Positions 57,308-64,000 of a stretch of 64,000 nucleotides of DNA are shown piece after piece. Every line of letters starts with the position of its first letter. The first letter of the stretch is position 1. The notes under the pieces are model-generated. The model was not told where the DNA came from and ran no database searches. It saw only the letters and a program-made list of their open reading frames with translations. Location of the stretch: the NCBI RefSeq assembly GCF_030158645.1, contig NZ_JAOASO010000038.1, forward strand, positions 1-64,000. The letters are read 5' to 3'. This DNA is from Hydrogenophaga sp. Its GTDB lineage: Bacteria; Pseudomonadota; Gammaproteobacteria; Burkholderiales; Burkholderiaceae_C. Made by a program: the position numbers and the translations under genes.

Positions 57308-59371
57308 TCAGGCCGCCATCGGCAGCAGGGGCACGATCAGCAGCGCCACGATGTTGATGATCTTGATCAGCGGGTTCACGGCCGGGCCGGCGGTGTCCTT
57401 GTAGGGGTCGCCCACGGTGTCACCGGTCACAGCGGCCTTGTGAGCCTCACTGCCTTTGCCGCCGTGGTGGCCGTCTTCGATGTATTTCTTGGCATTGTCC
57501 CAGGCGCCGCCACCCGTGCACATGGAAATGGCGACAAAGAGGCCGGTGACGATGGTGCCCATGAGCAGGCCGCCCAGCGCCTTGGGGCCGAGGAGCACGC
57601 CCACCAGGATGGGCACGATCACCGGCAGCAGCGAGGGGATCACCATTTCCTTGATGGCGGCGGTGGTCAGCATGTCGACCGCGCGGCCGTACTCGGGCTT
57701 GGCCGTGCCTTCCATGATGCCGGGGATCTCCTTGAACTGGCGACGCACCTCCACCACCACCGCACCGGCCGCCCGGCCCACGGCTTCCATGGCCATGGCG
57801 CCGAACAGGTAGGGGATCATGCCGCCGATGAACAGGCCGACGATCACCATCGGGTCGCTCAGGTCGAAGGTGATCTGGTGGCCGTAGGTCTCCAGCTTGT
57901 GGGTGTAGTCGGCGAACAGCACCAGCGCGGCCAGGCCAGCGGAGCCGATGGCGTAGCCCTTGGTCACGGCCTTGGTGGTGTTGCCCACGGCGTCCAGCGG
58001 ATCGGTCACGTCGCGCACGCTGCTGGGCAGCTCGGCCATTTCGGCAATGCCGCCGGCGTTGTCGGTGATGGGGCCGTAGGCGTCGAGCGCGACCACGATG
58101 CCGGCCATGCTCAGCATGGCGGTGGCGGCGGTGGCAATGCCGTACAGGCCGGCGAGCTGGTACGACGCCAGGATGCCGACGCAGACGAACAGCACGGGCC
58201 AGGCGGTGGAGCGCATGGACACGCCCAGGCCGGCAATGATGTTGGTGCCGTGGCCGGTGGTCGAGGCTTGCGCGATGTGCTTGACCGGCGAGTACTGCGT
58301 GCCGGTGTAGAACTCGGTGATCCAGACCAGCGCGGCGGTGAGCACCAGGCCCACGGCGCAGGCGCCGAACAGGCGCATCTGGCTGCCGGTGGCGGTGATG
58401 GCGTTGTCCGGCATGACCATCTTGGTCACAAAGAAAAAGGCGATCAGCGAGAGCACACCCGCGATGGCCAGGCCTTTGTAGAGCGCGGGCATCACGTTCT
58501 TCATGCCGGGGCTGGCCTTCACGAAGAAGCAGCCCACGATGGAGGCGAGGATGGACACGCCGCCGAGCACCAGCGGGTACATCACGGCCTGCATGGGCGC
58601 GGCGCTCACCATGAGCGCACCCAGCACCATGGTGGCGATGAGCGTGACCGCGTAGGTCTCGAACAGGTCCGCCGCCATGCCGGCACAGTCGCCGACGTTG
58701 TCGCCCACGTTGTCGGCGATCACCGCCGGGTTGCGCGGGTCGTCTTCCGGAATGCCGGCTTCGACCTTGCCCACCAGGTCGGCGCCCACGTCGGCACCCT
58801 TGGTGAAGATGCCGCCGCCCAGACGGGCGAAGATCGAAATGAGCGAGGAACCGAAGGCAAAGCCGATGAGGGGGTTGAGCAGGTTGGCGAGATTCTTGTC
58901 GGGCGTGAGGTTGCCGTTGCCGACCAGAAACCAGAAGAAGCCAGCCACACCCAGCAGGCCCAGACCGACCACCAGCATGCCGGTGATGGCGCCGCCGCGG
59001 AACGCCACGTCCAGCGCCGGGCCGATGCCCTTGGTGGCGGCCTGCGCGGTGCGCACGTTGGCGCGCACCGAGATGTTCATGCCGATGAAGCCACAAGCGC
59101 CCGAGAGCACGGCACCGAGCACGAAGCCGATGGCGCTCTGGCCGTCAAGGAACACACCGATCAGGATGGCCAGCACCACGCCCACCATGCCGATGGTTTT
59201 GTATTGCCGGGCCAGGTACGCCGCCGCGCCGGTCTGGATGGCTCCGGCGATTTCCTGCATGCGGGCATTGCCCGCGTCTTGGGAAAGAATCCAGCTGCGC
59301 GACCAGAAGCCGTACGCCACGGCCACAAGCCCACAGACCAACACGAATATCAGCGCTGATTGACCAACCAT
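57308..59371 (-). CDS. hppA: Proton-pumping membrane pyrophosphatase
   Basis: Couples pyrophosphate hydrolysis to proton export; 687 residues with about 16 hydrophobic segments. Substrate motifs [35 protein letters not shown] and the later [16 protein letters not shown] and DNAKKYIE are present. The residue after GNTT is lysine (GNTTKA), which marks the potassium-independent class. The ATG at 59371 starts the first helix. It is divergent from soluble ppa. It would conserve energy from biosynthetic pyrophosphate. Confidence 0.96.
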   Translation of the reverse strand: MVGQSALIFVLVCGLVAVAYGFWSRSWILSQDAGNARMQEIAGAIQTGAAAYLARQYKTIGMVGVVLAILIGVFLDGQSAIGFVLGAVLSGACGFIGMNISVRANVRTAQAATKGIGPALDVAFRGGAITGMLVVGLGLLGVAGFFWFLVGNGNLTPDKNLANLLNPLIGFAFGSSLISIFARLGGGIFTKGADVGADLVGKVEAGIPEDDPRNPAVIADNVGDNVGDCAGMAADLFETYAVTLIATMVLGALMVSAAPMQAVMYPLVLGGVSILASIVGCFFVKASPGMKNVMPALYKGLAIAGVLSLIAFFFVTKMVMPDNAITATGSQMRLFGACAVGLVLTAALVWITEFYTGTQYSPVKHIAQASTTGHGTNIIAGLGVSMRSTAWPVLFVCVGILASYQLAGLYGIATAATAMLSMAGIVVALDAYGPITDNAGGIAEMAELPSSVRDVTDPLDAVGNTTKAVTKGYAIGSAGLAALVLFADYTHKLETYGHQITFDLSDPMVIVGLFIGGMIPYLFGAMAMEAVGRAAGAVVVEVRRQFKEIPGIMEGTAKPEYGRAVDMLTTAAIKEMVIPSLLPVIVPILVGVLLGPKALGGLLMGTIVTGLFVAISMCTGGGAWDNAKKYIEDGHHGGKGSEAHKAAVTGDTVGDPYKDTAGPAVNPLIKIINIVALLIVPLLPMAA

Positions 59372-59675
59372 TGAATCGCTCCTCGTTGTTTCGACTTGGA
59401 AGGGGCAACGCCGGTGGGTTGCCCCCGCTGCGTTGCTTCCTCGCTGCCGGTTGCGCTGCGTTGCGCAGCGTTGAAACAGGGCGATTGGCCAACGTTGCCA
59501 ATTTAGCGGCAATTCAAGGCAGCGAGCAGAAAGCGAGCCGGTAAGTCAGCTTCGAATCAGTAAAATCAGGGTAAATCCTAGGCGTGCACAACGCATGAGA
59601 CACGCCAGATGCCTCCCCAGAAGGCAGCGGGCTTGCACTGGCTGCTTCAGTTTTCAACCAACCACCCTCAAGAAC
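59372..59675. other. Intergenic region between hppA and ppa with hairpins
   Basis: A 304-base divergent region with no gene. On the hppA side it contains two perfect hairpins: GGGGCAAC/GTTGCCCC (59402-59409 with 59418-59425) and CGCTGCG-TTG-CGCAGCG (59454-59470). The middle (59500-59580) is AT-richer and holds possible plus-strand -10 boxes TAAAAT (59561) and TAAATC (59572) for ppa. No known regulator site is recognised. Confidence 0.6.
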
Positions 59676-60212
59676 ATGTCCCTCGACAACGTCTCCGCTG
59701 GCAAGAACGTGCCCGAATCTTTCAACGTGATCATCGAAATCCCGATGAACGCCGATCCGATCAAGTACGAAGTGGACAAGGAAACCGGCGCGATCTTCGT
59801 GGACCGTTTCATGAGCACGGCCATGCACTACCCGACCAACTACGGCTACGTGCCCCGCACCATTTCGGGTGACGGTGACCCGGTTGACGTGCTGGTGATC
59901 ACGCCCGTGCCGCTGATCCCCGGTGTGGTGGTGCCTTGCCGCGCCATCGGCATCCTGAAGATGCAGGACGAAGCCGGTGAAGACGGCAAGGTGCTGGCGG
60001 TGCCGATCGACAAGATCCTCTCCATCTACACCCAGTGGCAGAAGCCCGAAGACCTGAATCCGATGCGTCTGAACACCATCCAGCATTTCTTTGAACACTA
60101 CAAAGACCTGGAGCCAGGCAAGTGGGTCAAGGTGATTGGCTGGGAAGGCAAGGACGCCGCCCACAAGGAAATCCTCGACGGCATCGCCGCCTACGAAGCG
60201 CAGAAGGCCTGA
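59676..60212 (+). CDS. ppa: Inorganic pyrophosphatase (soluble, family I)
   Basis: Hydrolyses pyrophosphate to phosphate in the cytosol. The 178-residue hexameric type has the signature with three Asp in [14 protein letters not shown] and the N-terminal [29 protein letters not shown] and [10 protein letters not shown]. Its ATG at 59676 begins the conserved start; the divergent partner is the membrane pyrophosphatase. Converges on the bactofilin gene. Confidence 0.96.
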   Translation: MSLDNVSAGKNVPESFNVIIEIPMNADPIKYEVDKETGAIFVDRFMSTAMHYPTNYGYVPRTISGDGDPVDVLVITPVPLIPGVVVPCRAIGILKMQDEAGEDGKVLAVPIDKILSIYTQWQKPEDLNPMRLNTIQHFFEHYKDLEPGKWVKVIGWEGKDAAHKEILDGIAAYEAQKA

Positions 60213-60221
60213 GCGGCCTGT

Positions 60222-60668
60222 TCAGCCAGCGGAGGGATCGGGCAACACGTCGTTCAACACCGGCAGGTTGTCCCCCGGGCCCAGGGTCTTGAACGGGCCC
60301 AGCAGGCTCGCCCCTTCGTAGAGCTGCATCCGCCGGGCCGAGAGCGAGCCGGTGGACACACCGCTGCGGGCGACATAGGCCATGCCCTGGCATTCCAGGC
60401 TGGTTTCCACCGCGCTGCCGCCCACGGCCCCCAGGTGGCCAAACAGGTACAGATCACCCAGCACGCGGATGCGCCCGCGCACCACGGCGCCGGTCCACAC
60501 GATGAGCGGGCCGTTCACTCGGATGTGGCCCGAGATCTCGCCCTGCACCAGCAGACCGCCGTTGAACTCCAGTTCACCGTGCAACTTGCCGCCCAGGGCC
60601 ACACGGTTGACCACGTTCATGGCCACCGGGTCGATGGTGAGGGTGTCCTGCGGGGTTTTCAGATCCAT
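60222..60668 (-). CDS. Bactofilin-family cytoskeletal protein
   Basis: A 148-residue protein of the polymer-forming cytoskeletal family. It has the beta-helical repeats of bactofilins: GKLHGELEFNGGLLVQGEISGHIRVNGPLIVWTGAVVRGRIRVLGDLYLFG. Bactofilins assemble filaments that localise peptidoglycan or surface enzymes. Its ATG at 60668 overlaps the end of the preceding membrane-protein gene by 10 bases, so the two are coupled. Confidence 0.8.
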   Translation of the reverse strand: MDLKTPQDTLTIDPVAMNVVNRVALGGKLHGELEFNGGLLVQGEISGHIRVNGPLIVWTGAVVRGRIRVLGDLYLFGHLGAVGGSAVETSLECQGMAYVARSGVSTGSLSARRMQLYEGASLLGPFKTLGPGDNLPVLNDVLPDPSAG

Positions 60669-61024
60669 GGCCAGCGCTCCATCCAGGTGGCCGGCAACCA
60701 GCCGGTGGTGGGGAGCCACACGATGGCCCAGAACACCGCGCTGCCCAGCATCATCAGCAAGCCCACCAAGGCGATGCCGAGGGCATGGCGTTCCAGCCAG
60801 CGGCGCAGGCGTTTGGGCCGCCGGCGGGGGGTTCCTGCGGGGGTGTCGAGGTGGTCGAGCACGGCCCAGCTTCGCCAGCCTTCGCTCAAACCGGTGTCGC
60901 CTCGGGCGAGCGAGACCGTCAGCCCTTGCGTCGATGCGTGAGGCAGGCCTTGACGGCGCCCGAGCAGCACCGAGAAAGGTGCACCCACGATGGTGTGGGT
61001 GAAGTAGGCGTCGGTCTCGTCCAT
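60659..61024 (-). CDS. Small single-pass or two-pass membrane protein, unknown
   Basis: A 121-residue protein I do not recognise. N-terminal about 75 residues are soluble and polar; then a basic stretch RRRPKRLRRWLERH and a hydrophobic segment ALGIALVGLLMMLGSAVFWAIVWL near the C terminus, so the N terminus should be cytoplasmic. It overlaps the bactofilin start and follows the FemAB-like gene by 11 bases, so it may be a membrane anchor or receptor for the bactofilin. Confidence 0.6.
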   Translation of the reverse strand: MDETDAYFTHTIVGAPFSVLLGRRQGLPHASTQGLTVSLARGDTGLSEGWRSWAVLDHLDTPAGTPRRRPKRLRRWLERHALGIALVGLLMMLGSAVFWAIVWLPTTGWLPATWMERWPWI

Positions 61025-61035
61025 GGCGACCGAGT

Positions 61036-62208
61036 TTAGCGAAGCGGATTGCGCTGGGCGAGGTGGTCCATGTACTGGTCGATGCCCTGGCTCTCGCGCT
61101 CCAGGAAGCGCTGGACCGCATCGGCGAACGACGGGTGGGCGAGCCAGTGGGCGCTGGTGGTCATGACCGGGAGCAGGGCGCGCGCCATCTTGTGTTCGCC
61201 CTGCGCGCCACCTTCGAAACGCTGGAAGCCGTGTTCGATGCACCAGGCCAGCGGCGCGTAGTAGCAGGCCTCGAAGTGCAGGCAGTCCACACGCTCCAGC
61301 GCACCCCAGTAGCGCCCGTAGGCCACGCGGGTCGCGTCGTCGATGCCGATCAGGCTGCAGGCCATGGGCTGACCATCCCGCTCGGCCACAAACAGCAGCC
61401 AGTGCTGCGGCATGGTCTGCGCCATGCGGCGGAAGAAGTCGCGGTTGAGGTAGGGCGCGTTGCCGTGTTCGAGGTAGGTGCGCTCGTAGCAGCGGTAGAA
61501 GAAGTCCCAGTCCGACTCGGCAATGCCGGCGCCGCGCGACCAACGAAACGTCACGCCGGCGTCGGCGACCTTGCGCCGTTCCTGGCGGATCTTCTTGCGT
61601 TTCTCTTGCTGCAGGCTGGCAAGGAAATGGTCGAAGCTGGTGAACAGCGAGGGTGGGTCATCCCCTGATGGCGCTTCGTTCTTCCAGTGGAACTGGACCG
61701 TGTGGCGCAGCATCATGCCGGCGTCTTCGCAGGCCTTCACGTCCTGTGGTTGTGCGAACAGCAGGTGAACCGAGGACAAGTCTTCGTCGCGCACCTGCTG
61801 GATCAATGCTTTCACCAAGGCGGTGCGAGCCCCCGCGTCAACCGCGAGCAGCCGGGCCCCCGGCACAGGCGTGAACGGAACAGCCACCAAGGCCTTGGGG
61901 TAGTAGTCCAGCCCGTGCTGCGAGTAGGCGTTGGCCCAGGCCCAGTCGAACACGTACTCGCCGTACGAATTGTTCTTCAGGTACATCGGGCAGGCGGCTT
62001 GCAACGACTCGCCGCGCCACAAGGTCACGAATTGCGCTTGCCAGCCGGCGCGAGGCCGTGCGCTGCCGCTCTCGTGCATGGCCAGCAGGTATTCGTGGCG
62101 CATGAACGGGCTCGGGTCGGGGTCGACAGCCAGCAGCGCGTTCCATGCGGACTCTGCGATCTGAGCCGGGGATGAAAACACCCGGGTGACATAATCGTTT
62201 TCACCCAC
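61036..62208 (-). CDS. DUF482/FemAB-like GNAT acyltransferase
   Basis: A 390-residue protein of the COG3146 group, with a GNAT/FemAB fold. Visible pieces are PFMRHEYLLAMHESGS, KKIRQERRKVADAGV, FYRCYERTYLEHGNAPYLNRDFFRRM and GRYWGALERVDCLHFEACYYAPLAWCIEHGFQRFEGGAQGEHKMARAL. Members are described as possible peptidoglycan-modifying acyltransferases; activity unproven. The GTG at 62208 follows GGAG at 6 bases and is the likely start. Divergent from nadE; first gene of the unit leading to the bactofilin. Confidence 0.8.
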   Translation of the reverse strand: MGENDYVTRVFSSPAQIAESAWNALLAVDPDPSPFMRHEYLLAMHESGSARPRAGWQAQFVTLWRGESLQAACPMYLKNNSYGEYVFDWAWANAYSQHGLDYYPKALVAVPFTPVPGARLLAVDAGARTALVKALIQQVRDEDLSSVHLLFAQPQDVKACEDAGMMLRHTVQFHWKNEAPSGDDPPSLFTSFDHFLASLQQEKRKKIRQERRKVADAGVTFRWSRGAGIAESDWDFFYRCYERTYLEHGNAPYLNRDFFRRMAQTMPQHWLLFVAERDGQPMACSLIGIDDATRVAYGRYWGALERVDCLHFEACYYAPLAWCIEHGFQRFEGGAQGEHKMARALLPVMTTSAHWLAHPSFADAVQRFLERESQGIDQYMDHLAQRNPLR

Positions 62209-62264
62209 CTGCAGCTCCGACGCACAGCGAGCTCAAGGCCCATTTCGCAACGTTTTCAGACCCC

Positions 62265-63959
62265 ATGACTCTTTCCATTTGCGTGGCCCAGCTCAACTTT
62301 GTGGTGGGCGACATGGCGGGCAACGCCCGGAAGGTGATCGATGCCGCCGAGAAGGCCCACGCCCGCGGCGTGAACCTGCTGCTCACGCCCGAACTCGCCC
62401 TGTGCGGCTACGCCGCCGAAGACCTGTACCTGCGCCCCGCGTTCATCGACGCCTGTGATGATGCCCTCAAAACCCTGGCGGCCGGCACCGCCCACCTCAA
62501 AGGCCTGCACATCGTGGTGGGACATCCCGCCCGTCCGGGGCTGGCCGGTGGCCAGCGGCGCGAACGCAGCGTGTCGGTGGCCCACCTGCACAACGCCGCC
62601 AGCGTGTTGCATGGGGGGGCCGTGACGCACACCTACGCCAAGCGCGAGTTGCCCAACTACCAGGTGTTCGACGAACGCCGTTACTTCGTGCCGGGCCATG
62701 ACACCTGCGTGTTCGACGTGACCGGCAACGACGGCCAGTGCGTGCGCGTGGGCCTGCTGATCTGCGAAGACGCCTGGTTCGACGCGCCCGCGGCCGATGC
62801 GAAAGCGGCTGGCGCCGAGCTGCTGGCGGTCATCAACGCCTCACCCTTCCACGCCGGCAAGGGCGGCGACCGGGAATCCGCCATGCGCGTGCGCTGCCAG
62901 GCGACCGGCTTGCCCTTGGTGTACGCACACCTGGTGGGCGGGCAGGACGAGATCGTGTTCGAGGGCCGCAGCTTCGTGCTGGCGGCCGACGGTGCGCTGG
63001 CCGGGCGCGCTGTGAGCTTTGAAGAAACCTACTTTGACGCTGCCTTCATGCGCCAGGGTGCGGGCTGGCAGATCACCGCCGAGAACGACCGCGCACACAG
63101 CCCCGAGGCCGACCTCTGGCACGCGCTGGTGCTGGGTGTTCGAGACTACCTGGGCAAGAACGGTTTCCCCGGCGCCATCCTCGGCCTGTCGGGCGGTATC
63201 GACTCGGCGCTGGTGCTGGCGATTGCGGTGGATGCGCTGGGCAAGGACCGTGTGCGCACGGTGATGATGCCCTCGCCCTACACGGCGGACATCTCCTGGA
63301 TCGACGCGCGCGACATGGCCGCACGCCTGGGCGTGCGCTACGACGAGATCGGGATCGCGCCGCAGTTCGAGGCCTTCAAGGCCAGCCTGGCCAGCGAATT
63401 CGCGGGCCTGCCCGAGGACACGACCGAGGAAAACCTGCAGGCGCGCATCCGCGGCACGCTGCTCATGGCCTTGTCCAACAAGTTCGGCAGCATCGTGCTG
63501 ACCACCGGCAACAAGAGCGAGATGGCCACCGGCTACTGCACGCTCTACGGCGACATGGCGGGCGGCTTCGCGGTGATCAAGGACGTGGCCAAGACCATGG
63601 TCTTCCAGCTGGCGCGCTGGCGCAACGCGCACGACCCGTACGGCACGGGCGCCAATCCGATTCCCGAGCGCATCATCGTGCGCCCGCCGAGCGCCGAACT
63701 GCGCCCCGACCAGAAGGACCAGGACAGCCTGCCGGAGTACCCGGTGCTCGACGCGATCATCGAGCGCTACATGGAAAACGACCAGAGCCCGGACAGCATC
63801 GTGGCCGCCGGGTTCGACCGCGCCGACGTGGACAAGGTCGTGCGGCTGATCCGCATCAACGAGTACAAGCGCCGCCAGGCACCGGTGGGCATCCGCGTGA
63901 CCCACCGAAGCTTCGGCAAGGACTGGCGCTACCCGATCACCAGCAAGTACCGCGCTTAA
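62265..63959 (+). CDS. nadE: Glutamine-dependent NAD+ synthetase
   Basis: Final step of NAD+ synthesis from nicotinate adenine dinucleotide. The 564-residue two-domain protein has an N-terminal nitrilase-type glutaminase (Glu43 in TPELALCGY, a lysine in YAKRELPNYQVFDE, the cysteine in GLLICEDAW) and a C-terminal synthetase with the PP-loop LGLSGGIDSAL and GNKSEMATGYCTLYGD. ATG at 62265. Normal length. Confidence 0.97.
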   Translation: MTLSICVAQLNFVVGDMAGNARKVIDAAEKAHARGVNLLLTPELALCGYAAEDLYLRPAFIDACDDALKTLAAGTAHLKGLHIVVGHPARPGLAGGQRRERSVSVAHLHNAASVLHGGAVTHTYAKRELPNYQVFDERRYFVPGHDTCVFDVTGNDGQCVRVGLLICEDAWFDAPAADAKAAGAELLAVINASPFHAGKGGDRESAMRVRCQATGLPLVYAHLVGGQDEIVFEGRSFVLAADGALAGRAVSFEETYFDAAFMRQGAGWQITAENDRAHSPEADLWHALVLGVRDYLGKNGFPGAILGLSGGIDSALVLAIAVDALGKDRVRTVMMPSPYTADISWIDARDMAARLGVRYDEIGIAPQFEAFKASLASEFAGLPEDTTEENLQARIRGTLLMALSNKFGSIVLTTGNKSEMATGYCTLYGDMAGGFAVIKDVAKTMVFQLARWRNAHDPYGTGANPIPERIIVRPPSAELRPDQKDQDSLPEYPVLDAIIERYMENDQSPDSIVAAGFDRADVDKVVRLIRINEYKRRQAPVGIRVTHRSFGKDWRYPITSKYRA

Positions 63960-64000
63960 GGCCGCCTCAGTTCCAGCACCGCGCGCATCTCGCCGACTTC
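63956..64000 (-). CDS. Possible 3' end of a minus-strand gene cut by the window edge
   Basis: On the minus strand the last 45 bases are open as EVGEMRAVLELRRP followed by TAA, which would overlap the nadE stop. A second minus-strand frame is also open and ends in TGA at 63967-63969, and the span is too short to identify a gene. Downstream sequence is needed to decide. Confidence 0.2.
   Translation of the reverse strand, partial: EVGEMRAVLELRRP

Noticed and set aside
57206-59359. 717-residue open frame antisense to hppA
   Set aside because: Low-complexity His/Gly/Ala sequence opposite a certain membrane pyrophosphatase; a GC-codon-bias artefact.

Overview
The window is 64 kb of gene-dense, GC-rich DNA from a betaproteobacterium, most likely a Burkholderiales member of the Comamonadaceae (Hydrogenophaga-like; the genus is inference). 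The evidence is the gene content and order (ftsH-folP-glmM; ppk1-sixA-ppx-pst-phoUBR; mltD/gloB-yafS-rnhA; dnaX-ybaB-recR), single-copy housekeeping genes of proteobacterial type, and two short dispersed repeats that I recall from related genomes. I see no rRNA, tRNA, CRISPR, prophage or insertion sequence. Most is chromosomal core; the accessory part is the arsenic block.

Layout. 1-4351: ftsH (5' end cut off), folP, glmM and an acetyltransferase on the + strand. 4359-14350 (all minus strand): an arsenic and metal block. Read in transcription order it is an unrecognised ATP-grasp-like protein, GAPDH, ArsJ, ArsR, ArsC, Acr3 and ArsH, then a separately promoted ArsP-type permease, a thioredoxin-like protein, a DOMON-like protein and a NamZ-type (DUF1343) protein. 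Two matching inverted repeats (TTCAA-N6-TTGAA) precede the ATP-grasp gene and the GAPDH gene and look like ArsR operators.

14393-27989 is a phosphate-starvation region: an OlsB-like N-acyltransferase plus a glycosyltransferase, ppk1, sixA, a lysine/alanine-rich histone-like protein, ppx, pstSCAB, phoU and phoBR. PhoB boxes with 7-4-7 architecture are visible before ppk1, before pstS and before the lysine-rich gene, with a weaker one before the acyltransferase gene. Polyphosphate synthesis and breakdown, high-affinity phosphate uptake, its two-component regulator, and probably a phosphorus-free lipid route therefore sit together.

27997-43000: a membrane glycosyltransferase, rpmE2, rho, trxA, an AddAB-type recombination nuclease/helicase pair, a TIGR03862-type flavoprotein, the 4.5S RNA gene (ffs, minus strand, identified by its conserved core), dnaX with a nine-A slippery run and downstream hairpins suggesting tau/gamma frameshifting, ybaB, recR and a MAPEG protein. 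43094-48046: an orphan substrate-binding protein whose Shine-Dalgarno is buried in a hairpin, then the conserved mltD-gloB-yafS-rnhA neighbourhood. 48205-64000: an RND efflux pair, molybdenum-cofactor genes moeA-mobA-moaA, a metal-dependent hydrolase divergent from a TetR regulator with a clear operator palindrome, a membrane pyrophosphatase (hppA) divergent from soluble ppa, a three-gene unit ending in a bactofilin, and nadE.

The best leads for something undescribed are the ATP-grasp-like protein inside the ArsR regulon, with all four of its cysteines in CxC and CC pairs; the PhoB-boxed lysine-rich protein in the polyphosphate cluster; the acyltransferase-glycosyltransferase pair; and the hairpin before the orphan binding protein. 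All functional statements come from reading motifs and context; no database search was run.
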